A stretch of 40,453 nt of DNA from the IMG/VR virus record IMGVR_UViG_3300045611_000267, positions 1 through 40,453 of that record; one strand, 5' to 3'. This DNA comes from a virus. The number at the start of each line of letters is the position of its first letter. Position 1 is the first letter of the stretch. Below are positions 23,552-28,474 of the stretch, piece by piece. Position numbers and translations under genes: made by a program. The notes below the pieces were generated by a model. The model saw nothing but the letters and a program-made list of their open reading frames with translations, was not told the DNA's origin and ran no database searches.

Positions 23552-23811
23552 GAGCCTCCCCTTAAAATTGCCCGTGCCTCTTTTTCAGACACGGCAATAG
23601 GCTCATCACAATCGTAAAGCGCCCAATACGGACGCCCGTCAATTGCGACAAGCCCTTCTTCTGCCTGCGTCTGAGACCACAGGCAGAGGGCATAAATAAT
23701 CCGTCCTGCCGCAATTTCAGCGGCAAGAAGTTGACGAGGGCTCTGAGCCCTCTTAATGGGGGCAGAGATAATGTTACCCTGCCCATCCCTTCTGATAATT
23801 TTGGAGGGCAT
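23548..23811 (-). CDS. Small hypothetical protein in hairpin-rich DNA
   Basis: 87 aa from ATG 23811, fixed by GGAGGG 7 bases before it and TGATG overlap with the upstream gene. Basic start (PSKIIRRDGQGNIISAPIKR), then a helical part (RQLLAAEIAAGRIIYALCLW). The GC content is visibly higher than in its neighbours. Many of its codons fall into perfect inverted repeats (for example GAGGGCTC-T-GAGCCCTC at 23736-23752). No family recognised. Confidence 0.55.
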   Translation of the reverse strand: MPSKIIRRDGQGNIISAPIKRAQSPRQLLAAEIAAGRIIYALCLWSQTQAEEGLVAIDGRPYWALYDCDEPIAVSEKEARAILRGGS

Positions 23812-24110
23812 CAGTACCCTCCAGAGCCGTTGCAGTCCCAACAGCCCCATCCACAGCAGGATGGGCAACCCTGCCCGTCCTCTGACGGAGCTATTGGATA
23901 TTTATTGGTAGCAAGGATTGTTGCAATCCTTGCCCCTGTCTCCCACGACTCATGCGGGAAGAGAGAGATATAAAATGTATCCCCCTCATAGAGGACACGG
24001 TACTCTGTGTCCTCAGAAAAAGAGGGATACTTTGCGATTGCCCTCTTGAGGGCATCTATTACTTTGGGGGGCGTTCCCCCAAGTATTGGAGAGAGTCTTG
24101 TTTCAGTCAT
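23811..24110 (-). CDS. Small protein with C-terminal CxxC cluster, in hairpin-rich DNA
   Basis: 99 aa. C-terminal CPSC...GCWDCNGSGGY suggests a zinc-binding knuckle (two CxxC-like pairs), reminiscent of DnaJ-type zinc modules. The N-terminal 75 residues are mixed (VIDALKRAIAKYPSFSED; YRVLYEGDTFYISLF). Start ATG 24110 has the shared GGAGGTAGCAAA leader. The gene is crowded with hairpins, including a 10-bp perfect one at 23911-23933. Confidence 0.55.
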   Translation of the reverse strand: MTETRLSPILGGTPPKVIDALKRAIAKYPSFSEDTEYRVLYEGDTFYISLFPHESWETGARIATILATNKYPIAPSEDGQGCPSCCGWGCWDCNGSGGY

Positions 24111-24122
24111 TTTGCTACCTCC

Positions 24123-24545
24123 TCATGATACTTTCTGTAATGGTGTTATTTGAGAACAACAAATTGTGCCAACAGGAATATATTTTAAGTCAGACTTATA
24201 TTGTCCAGGTCTACTATTCCAAAAATCGAAAAAACTTATGTCTGAAATATAGTAAGCAATGATTTTAAGTTGCTTCTTCGCAGGCACAACATTGCACCGT
24301 AAAATGCTAAACCGAGTAGCGAAATGCTCTTCACCGCTCAAAAAAGTAACAAATGCTTTTGCATTATCAAGTGTTTTAAACGCAAAAAGCATCGAATTGA
24401 GATATATTGGTTTTGTTGGTTTATTCAGTTGATATTCAACAATAAAATTAGAGTTCTTAACCTCTTCAACCTTAAAGTTTGCCCAAGTGCTGTACATCTT
24501 ATCTTCATGATGCTGTACTACTTTATAAGCTATTGTTTGCTTCAT
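24123..24545 (-). CDS. First gene of the early operon, conserved phage protein of unknown function
   Basis: 140 aa, ATG 24545 with CAGGAGG 6 bases upstream. The pattern YKVV, then NFIVEYQLNKPTKPIYLNS, MLFAFKTLDNAKAF, and a final strand-rich part is common in small phage proteins encoded early in transcription units, but the function is unknown. Being promoter-proximal behind the sigma-54 site, it is likely among the earliest products. It may take part in host takeover (inference). Confidence 0.6.
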   Translation of the reverse strand: MKQTIAYKVVQHHEDKMYSTWANFKVEEVKNSNFIVEYQLNKPTKPIYLNSMLFAFKTLDNAKAFVTFLSGEEHFATRFSILRCNVVPAKKQLKIIAYYISDISFFDFWNSRPGQYKSDLKYIPVGTICCSQITPLQKVS

Positions 24546-24584
24546 TTTCTGCCTCCTGTTCTTTGCTGAGTCATACCCATTAAA

Positions 24585-24601
24585 TGCAATCCCTGTGCCA
24601 A
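24585..24601 (-). promoter_or_regulatory. Sigma-54 (-24/-12) promoter of the early operon
   Basis: The minus strand reads TTGGCACAGGGATTGCA. This is the consensus TGGCAC-N5-TTGCA with all 11 positions matched; GG and GC are exactly 10 bases apart, as RpoN requires. The expected start near 24574 leaves a leader of about 30 bases to ATG 24545, with the CAGGAGG ribosome site inside it. No good sigma-70 promoter was seen in this gap. Confidence 0.7.
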
Positions 24602-25131
24602 TTCTTATCTCATTGAAAAATCAGCTTTTTGTTTTTTATGAACTTTCTATTTGAAACAAAATGTTGCATCAAAAGCCTAAAAATTTAATAAAATCAATGT
24701 GCAATAAAATAATGCGTCAGAAACTGATGCACTTGTCTTTGAAATTTATCAATGAAAAACCTTGTATTTTCAATAAACTTGTCCTTCCTTTTGGACTGTA
24801 AAGAAAAATTAAAAGATTATAAAGACCGAAAGACCGAAAATTATAAAGACCGAAAATTTTTTTGTGATAACCAGCGTGTATGCAGACTGCCTATGCCGGA
24901 CCAGACAGTCATTGACAATAATCGAACAGGTCATGACACAGTAGCCATCCATGCCAAAAGCTGATGGTCACAGTGATTGCAACTAGACTTGAAGACTTCT
25001 CTGAAAAAGTACAGATCAAAGATGTGCTAAAGTGGCAGCCAAAGCAAAAGCCACTCGTGCTGAAAGGATGCTCAAAGGCTGTTGCAAACAGAACTGAAAC
25101 AAGCAAAGCCACAGCACAGGTAGGCAGACTC
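24602..25131. other. Non-coding stretch upstream of the early operon
   Basis: About 530 bases without a convincing gene. It contains the imperfect palindrome TGCGTCAG-AAA-CTGATGCA (24713-24731), about 140-155 bases upstream of the predicted sigma-54 start and thus a candidate activator site. It also has a 16-base direct repeat (24816 and 24840). Two plus-strand frames (24752-24964, 24964-25158) overlap by TGATG but have no ribosome sites and no recognisable products, so they are left uncalled. Confidence 0.5.
24816..24855. repeat. Two 16-base direct repeats, 24-base period
   Basis: ATTATAAAGACCGAAA occurs at 24816-24831 and again at 24840-24855, with an extra AAGACCGAA between them (three copies of the core in about 35 bases). 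AT-rich sequence lies on both sides. Candidates are binding sites for an activator or replication initiator. Confidence 0.7.
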
Positions 25132-25160
25132 AAAAAAAAGCCTACACAGACCGTGTAGGC
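25132..25160 (-). terminator. Rho-independent terminator of the two-gene operon
   Basis: On the minus strand GCCTACAC-GGTCT-GTGTAGGC (25160-25140), a perfect 8-bp stem, is followed directly by eight T (25139-25132). It lies about 100 bases downstream of the stop of the 25258-25599 gene on that strand. On the plus strand no U-run follows, so the orientation is clear. Confidence 0.85.
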
Positions 25161-25257
25161 TCAGGCTAAAATGAAAGGTATGGACTACCAGCAGATAGAG
25201 ACAAGCACACTCACAATTATCACAGTGGCGATGCCACCAATTAGGCAAGAAGTTGGA

Positions 25258-25599
25258 TCAATCATCATCCTCCTCCTCCTGTGGCTCAGGTTCATACGTT
25301 TTCACGTCTGCATCCGTCCAATTTTCAGGTAAATTTGATTCGACAAATGCAGCAAAATCTATTGCTGTCTCATTACAATCGTTGAAAACAATTACAATTT
25401 CATGATATATTCCAAAGTCGTGTGGAAAACTCATGAGCTGGAACCTTGTCCCGAAATCTCTTGCTTGCGGAAATATATTTTGCAGTAACTCTTTGTATTT
25501 TTCGCACTCTTCCATTGTTTTTTCATAATAATTCTCTGTCCCCACTTGGGCACAATCCTCTCCGCAAGGTGTACTGCCAAGTGTAAAATAGTCTCTCAT
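25258..25599 (-). CDS. Conserved phage protein with acidic tail
   Basis: 113 aa. MRDYFTLGSTPCGEDCAQVG followed by Y......ECEKYKELLQ and PHDFG.YHEIVI is a common small-protein pattern in phage genomes, unknown in function. The C-terminus is a run of Glu and Asp (QEEEDDD). CGGAGG precedes ATG 25599. It is the second gene of the small operon and ends before the strong terminator. Confidence 0.7.
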   Translation of the reverse strand: MRDYFTLGSTPCGEDCAQVGTENYYEKTMEECEKYKELLQNIFPQARDFGTRFQLMSFPHDFGIYHEIVIVFNDCNETAIDFAAFVESNLPENWTDADVKTYEPEPQEEEDDD

Positions 25600-25600
25600 C

Positions 25601-25879
25601 TTATTGCACCTCCGTATAGTATTCGATCGCTCTCATCACGTCCTCTTCCGACGCTGCGTCATCATCATAGTCTTTTATTTTTTGCACTAGCTGCTGGGCT
25701 ATTGGCTCCGACAGGTAGGTCTTGCGCTCCGCAAGGCTCCCACTATTGTTGCGCCACTTTACATAGGGAATCGTAATTTTTACATCATTATCATTATCTT
25801 TCTCCACGGTAGTCACGCAGTTATCCCAGATGCCTACTTGATAGGTATCTGATTCCCATATCACTTCCCACTTTTTCAT
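25601..25879 (-). CDS. Small hypothetical protein, first gene of the two-gene operon
   Basis: 92 aa. N-terminal strands (KKWEVIWESDTYQVGIWDNC, then VKITIPYVKWRNN) and a helical acidic end (IKDYDDDAASEEDVMRAIEY). GGAGGTAGTGAA before ATG 25879 is close to the repeated leader cassette of the early operon. A GACGC-T-GCGTC hairpin (25653-25663) and CTTGCG-CTC-CGCAAG lie inside it. No family recognised. Confidence 0.6.
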   Translation of the reverse strand: MKKWEVIWESDTYQVGIWDNCVTTVEKDNDNDVKITIPYVKWRNNSGSLAERKTYLSEPIAQQLVQKIKDYDDDAASEEDVMRAIEYYTEVQ

Positions 25880-25934
25880 TTCACTACCTCCAGCTTATTT
25901 TTTGGCCCGATGAAATCGAGCATGCCATAATATG

Positions 25935-25950
25935 TGCAATCTCTATGCCA
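25935..25950 (-). promoter_or_regulatory. Sigma-54-like promoter of the two-gene operon
   Basis: The minus strand reads TGGCATAGAGATTGCA: one mismatch from TGGCAC-N5-TTGCA, with the required 10 bases between GG and GC. The predicted start is near 25925, giving a leader of about 46 bases to ATG 25879. A TTATGGCAT repeat occurs just downstream. It is parallel to the 24,585 site in both sequence and placement. Confidence 0.6.
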
Positions 25951-26121
25951 TAATCAGCACGATTGATATTATTAGGTTATTTTTTCATTACACGATGCAA
26001 GCGCAACCATCTGTTGCAGATTACAAGCCATTGTGTGCTAATTTTACCAATGATTTCAACATGTTACACTTCTGCCACCATCCCATGCGCATAATTTTGT
26101 TGCAGTTAGAGTGTATGGCGT

Positions 26122-26150
26122 GCGTAAGTCATTGATTTCATTAGCTTTTT
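26122..26150. repeat. 29-bp imperfect direct repeat, left copy
   Basis: GCGTAAGTCATTGATTTCAT followed by TAGCTTTTT. The right copy at 26830-26858 differs at only a few positions. The pair encloses the operators, hexamer tracts and kinase fragment (about 700 bases), like the borders of an inserted or duplicated segment. Confidence 0.6.
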
Positions 26151-26155
26151 TGAGA

Positions 26156-26175
26156 GTGTGGTAAATTTGACACAG
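26156..26175. promoter_or_regulatory. Palindromic operator, imperfect copy
   Basis: GTGTGGTAAATTTGACACAG shares its left 13 bases with the perfect palindrome at 26249-26268. The right half is degenerate but still roughly symmetric. It lies about 230-250 bases upstream of the predicted sigma-54 start near 25925, a reasonable distance for an enhancer. Confidence 0.6.
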
Positions 26176-26211
26176 ATTGGTAAGTATCTCTTTTTATTGG
26201 CTTTTTTCCAC

Positions 26212-26242
26212 TTATTAACAGGTTATTAACAACTTATTAACA
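26212..26242. repeat. Three TTATTAACA iterons, 11-base period
   Basis: TTATTAACA occurs at 26212, 26223 and 26234, one helical turn apart, on the same face. The 9-mer differs at two positions from the DnaA box TTATCCACA. The array lies between the two palindromic operators in AT-rich DNA, as in iteron origins or co-operative operator arrays. Confidence 0.75.
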
Positions 26243-26248
26243 ATTAGG

Positions 26249-26268
26249 GTGTGGTAAATTTACCACAC
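26249..26268. promoter_or_regulatory. Perfect 20-bp palindrome
   Basis: GTGTGGTAAATTTACCACAC is a perfect inverted repeat of two 10-base half-sites, the form expected for a dimeric regulator. A second, partial copy lies 93 bases away, and three iterons lie between them. It lies far from any gene start, favouring an enhancer, upstream operator or origin role. Confidence 0.75.
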
Positions 26269-26283
26269 TTTATTTGGCTGGTT

Positions 26284-26337
26284 GTTATGTTATTGTTATT
26301 ATTGTGTTATTATTGTTGCTGCTACTGTCATTGCTAT
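26284..26337. repeat. Degenerate hexanucleotide/trinucleotide tract, left
   Basis: Short GTTATT/GTTGCT/CTACTG-type units (TTATTGTTATTATTGTG and so on) end with TACTGTCATTGCTAT (26323-26337), which recurs exactly at 26568-26582. On the minus strand the tract reads as Asn/Ser/Thr codons. It looks like slippage-driven low-complexity sequence. Confidence 0.7.
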
Positions 26338-26344
26338 GGAGACC

Positions 26345-26515
26345 ATGACATTCCTGATCTATCTGCTGTTGATCGATGCAAAGGCTGAAGCAATAGAGAA
26401 GCCTGCAGAGCCTGCCCCAAGCCTGATGCACAGCACTGAGACTGTGCTTATAGCAGAAGATGATGAAACAGTCAGGTAGTATATGGCGGATGTGCTTAGA
26501 CAAGATGGTTACAGG
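26345..26515 (+). pseudogene. Decayed hybrid histidine kinase fragment (end of ATPase domain and start of receiver)
   Basis: One frame reads MTFLIYLLLIDAKAEAIEKP, then a Pro-rich linker, then ETVLIAEDDETVR-stop-YMADVLRQDGYR. The first part matches the last strand of the HATPase domain (TF.IYLPL), the second the first strand and helix of a receiver domain (acidic EDD pair). The order and linker are those of hybrid kinases. TAG at 26477-26479, the TAA after GYR, and no ribosome site make it a relic, presumably from a bacterial host. Confidence 0.65.
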
Positions 26516-26527
26516 TAATAGAGACAG

Positions 26528-26662
26528 CGTCATCTGCTACTGCTACTGCTATTAGTGCTATTACTGTTACTGTCATTGCTATTGTTACTGCTACTGTCGT
26601 TGAGTGTCATTGTCATTACTGTTACCGTTATTAGTGTTACTGTTATTAGTGCTATATGTGTT
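26528..26662. repeat. Degenerate hexanucleotide tract, right
   Basis: About 20 units of the pattern CTGYTA/TTGYTA/TTAGTG in a row. Frames through it give runs of Leu, or Val-Thr-Ile, or (minus) Asn-Ser, so long open frames here are artefacts. The tract contains the second exact copy of TACTGTCATTGCTAT. Confidence 0.75.
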
Positions 26663-26718
26663 TTTCATTTATATAGCATTTTTGGCAGGTTGCCTTGGCA
26701 GCTTGGCAGATTTGCCAC

Positions 26719-26805
26719 TTTGCATATAGTTTTGCATACCACTTTGCATGTCTTTGTTTTTGCATATCTACTGCCTATATCCAGTAGGCTGTGCTGGAGC
26801 TACTG
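26719..26805. repeat. Four TTTGCAT copies and an alternating CTACTG/CAGTAG hairpin set
   Basis: TTTGCAT occurs at 26719, 26731, 26743 and 26759 (periods of 12, 12 and 16). Just after it, CTACTG (26768), CAGTAG (26782) and CTACTG (26800) allow two mutually exclusive hairpins, as in attenuators. No associated gene is close, so the function is open. Confidence 0.55.
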
Positions 26806-26829
26806 TCTGTCTGTCTCAGTCATTGCCAC

Positions 26830-26858
26830 GCATAAGCCACTGATTTCATTAGCTATTT
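26830..26858. repeat. 29-bp imperfect direct repeat, right copy
   Basis: GCATAAGCCACTGATTTCAT followed by TAGCTATTT, pairing with 26122-26150. The right half, from TGATTTCATTAGCT, is identical. It closes the segment holding the operators and the kinase relic. Confidence 0.6.
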
Positions 26859-27161
26859 CACGATTCTGCAATTAGGCTTTCCGCTTTTGCCTTCTTGCCG
26901 CCGTTCCCCTACGCCCAAAATGTCCCCCTCTGTTTAAAAACCCATTGATTTTAAACTATTTTCATTCTATTACGCTTTGTGATATAATTGATAAATAGAG
27001 GATTTCGAGCTTTTTCATTTTTCTCAAAGCATGGTTTTATGATAATTATTACAGGATAGAATAGTTTTTATACAGAATGAAATAATTTTATCACCAGTTT
27101 TTAAGGGTTTTTTTGAGGAAAGCAACTTTAAAAATGTTACAAATCAAAGAGTTAAAAAGAT

Positions 27162-27180
27162 TGTTCTGTTTTTTTGAACA
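27162..27180. promoter_or_regulatory. 19-bp T5-spaced palindrome 1
   Basis: TGTTCTGTTTTTTTGAACA: arms TGTTC and GAACA, near-symmetric, with a T-rich centre. It has the same architecture (7-base arms around TTTTT) as the two sites at 27310 and 27406. Confidence 0.55.
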
Positions 27181-27232
27181 TTTTTTTCTTTATATAAAAA
27201 AAAAAAAAAATAATAAGAAATAGGCATACTAT

Positions 27233-27260
27233 AATAAATATCCTATATGGTATATTTATT
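27233..27260. promoter_or_regulatory. 28-bp AT-rich near-palindrome flanked by GGCATAC/GTATGCC
   Basis: AATAAATAT and its near mirror flank the core CCTATATGG at 27242-27250. Outside it, GGCATAC (27223-27229) and GTATGCC (27292-27298) form a perfect 7-base inverted pair. An A15 run lies upstream (27196-27210). The whole set may be a bent, protein-bound control site or replication start. Confidence 0.5.
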
Positions 27261-27309
27261 AAAAAATCTTATTTTCTAATATTCCGGGAAGGTATGCCAC
27301 CCAGAAAAC

Positions 27310-27328
27310 TGTTCTATTTTTTAGAACA
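27310..27328. promoter_or_regulatory. 19-bp T5-spaced palindrome 2
   Basis: TGTTCTATTTTTTAGAACA is a perfect 7-bp inverted repeat around TTTTT. It shares the TGTTC/GAACA arms with site 1. As RNA it could also form a small hairpin, but its position upstream of the promoter favours a DNA operator. Confidence 0.6.
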
Positions 27329-27405
27329 ATATCGTTTATCTCTTAGAAATTTAAAGGAAAAAACGAGTTATTTTTTGTTCATCACGATTTGGAATACCTC
27401 TCAAA

Positions 27406-27424
27406 TGGAATATTTTTTATTCCA
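27406..27424. promoter_or_regulatory. 19-bp T5-spaced palindrome 3, abutting the promoter
   Basis: TGGAATATTTTTTATTCCA is a perfect 7-bp inverted repeat around TTTTT. It ends one base before the -35 box of the promoter at 27426, a position from which a bound protein could activate or block RNA polymerase. Its arms differ in sequence from sites 1 and 2. Confidence 0.6.
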
Positions 27425-27425
27425 C

Positions 27426-27454
27426 TTGCAAATATTTATTTTTTGTGCTATACT
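27426..27454 (+). promoter_or_regulatory. Sigma-70 promoter for the late/structural strand
   Basis: TTGCAA (27426-27431), 17 bases, then TATACT (27449-27454). The start is expected near 27461. The leader to ATG 27587 is about 125 bases and holds a micro-frame with its own AAGGAGG (27511-27517) and TTG start. This is the best promoter for the HTH gene and, by read-through, the terminase genes. Confidence 0.65.
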
Positions 27455-27586
27455 TAAAATGACCCTAAAAACAGGCTGTTTTTAAAAAACTAAGTTTTTT
27501 ACAATTGAAAGGAGGTTAAGTTTGAAAATAAGAAATTGATTTTTATGGTTTTTTTTAAGTAACTAAAAACTAAAAAGGGAGGAGTT

Positions 27587-28081
27587 ATGTTAGTAAATGT
27601 AACAGTAGCTACAAGTCATACAGAGCAACGCATGACATTTGAATGGGGAGACCTTAGCAAAGTGCAAAAAGAGTCTATTATTAAAATACGGGATGCTTTT
27701 GCTTGCACAAGAAAAGGTGTGGCTTCCTCTAATGGCAAAATAGTAAGTTGTTCTGGAGAAATTGAAGTGCATGATTTAATGGATAAAGAGGATAATTTGG
27801 ACAGCTCTCCAGATAGTATTATAACTATTTGTGCAAGCCATCACAGAGATGACCATATTTTAAAAGGCTTCATTCCGCCTTTTACAAGGCTTTTTGTGCT
27901 CGTCAGACAACATGGAATTGTACAAGAAGCTCTTGCAAAGGAAACAGGTTTTTCACAAGGCTTTATTTCTAAAGCAATCCGTAGTCCAGGCAGTATTGAT
28001 ATGTGGAAACTAACTTCAATTCAAAAAGCTTTGAACAAATTGACAGGTGCAAATTATTCTTTGGAAGAATTGCTTTCCTGA
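27587..28081 (+). CDS. Helix-turn-helix regulator
   Basis: 164 aa. A C-terminal HTH lies at about residues 110-150 (VQEALAKETGFSQGFISKAI, then RSPGSIDMWKLTSIQKAL), of the lambda-repressor/Cro kind. The first 75 residues are a mixed part with no recognised domain. GGGAGGAG precedes ATG 27587. As the only clear DNA-binding regulator, next to three palindromes and a promoter, it probably controls the hub, perhaps its own promoter. Whether it is a repressor or an activator is not shown. Confidence 0.7.
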   Translation: MLVNVTVATSHTEQRMTFEWGDLSKVQKESIIKIRDAFACTRKGVASSNGKIVSCSGEIEVHDLMDKEDNLDSSPDSIITICASHHRDDHILKGFIPPFTRLFVLVRQHGIVQEALAKETGFSQGFISKAIRSPGSIDMWKLTSIQKALNKLTGANYSLEELLS

Positions 28082-28141
28082 GAATAATCTTTTATTTTTC
28101 TTAATTTTATGTTAAAATAAGCTAAGAAAGGACAATCTCAT

Positions 28142-28288
28142 ATGAAAAACATTTGCAAACGCTGTCAATTCAATGGTAATTTCTCACCACGGGCTGTTTG
28201 TCTGCTTTCTGATTCAAAAAAATGCTCTGTTCTTATTCACCCAATCCCATCCGTAAAAAGAAATAAAGGTGGTAAAAATGCCTCTTAA
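28142..28288 (+). CDS. 48-aa Cys-rich small protein
   Basis: ATG 28142 to TAA 28286-28288. C5-x2-C8 with further Cys at residues 20 and 28 (ICKRCQF; VCLLSDSKKC) suggests one zinc site. AAAGGA lies 11 bases upstream, a weak ribosome site. It overlaps the next gene by 11 bases. Many phages carry such tiny zinc proteins before the terminase genes; function unknown. Confidence 0.55.
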   Translation: MKNICKRCQFNGNFSPRAVCLLSDSKKCSVLIHPIPSVKRNKGGKNAS

Positions 28289-28445
28289 AAAAGGTAAGAG
28301 TTCTCAAACAATCTCTAATAATATCAGAGAGCTTGCAGAGGCTTATCGTCAAAAAGGCAAAATTGGCAACATAAAGCCAAAAAGTAAAAAACATGCTGTG
28401 AAAATAGCTTCTGCTATTGCTTATAACAAGGCAAAACATTCTTAA
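28278..28445 (+). CDS. 55-aa conserved basic phage protein
   Basis: MPLKKGKSSQTISNNIRELA, then EAYRQKGKIGN, then PKSKKHAVKIASAIAYNKAK, matches a very common small phage protein encoded next to terminase or head genes. Lys-rich and helical. AAAGGTGG precedes ATG 28278. Role unknown; a DNA-binding or packaging accessory role is only suggested by charge and place. Confidence 0.7.
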   Translation: MPLKKGKSSQTISNNIRELAEAYRQKGKIGNIKPKSKKHAVKIASAIAYNKAKHS

Positions 28446-28474
28446 TATTATAGTCAAGCAAAAGGAGGCAAAAA

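Larger units (their letters stand above)
25960..27425. other. Large non-coding regulatory hub (about 1.5 kb)
   Basis: No frame here has a ribosome site and sensible composition. Most open frames come from low-complexity tracts (runs of Leu, Val, Ile, Tyr and Cys codons). Contents in order: palindromic operators and iterons (26156-26268), hexanucleotide tracts around a histidine-kinase fragment (26284-26662), TTTGCAT and CAGTAG repeats (26719-26805), an AT-rich stretch with A15, and three T-spaced palindromes (27162-27424). This is where the divergent operons meet, so it is the likely switch and possibly the origin. Confidence 0.6.

Noticed and set aside
24752-25158. Two plus-strand frames joined by TGATG
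   Set aside because: No ribosome sites and no recognisable product; the second ends in the minus-strand terminator hairpin.
26282-26479. Open plus-strand frame that includes the receiver-like segment
   Set aside because: It begins in a low-complexity tract with no ribosome site and stops inside the receiver motif; better read as a decayed fragment.
26555-26875. Long Leu/Val-rich plus-strand frame
   Set aside because: It is produced by the hexanucleotide tract; no start signal and no natural protein composition beyond the tract.
27294-27485. 63-aa frame in the control region
   Set aside because: It covers two palindromic operators and the promoter; AAGG is too close to the ATG; composition is that of AT-rich non-coding DNA.
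27587-28081. Temperate phage with lysogeny module
   Set aside because: An HTH regulator and operators are present, but no integrase, excisionase or attachment site with gene context was found; lysogeny remains unsupported.
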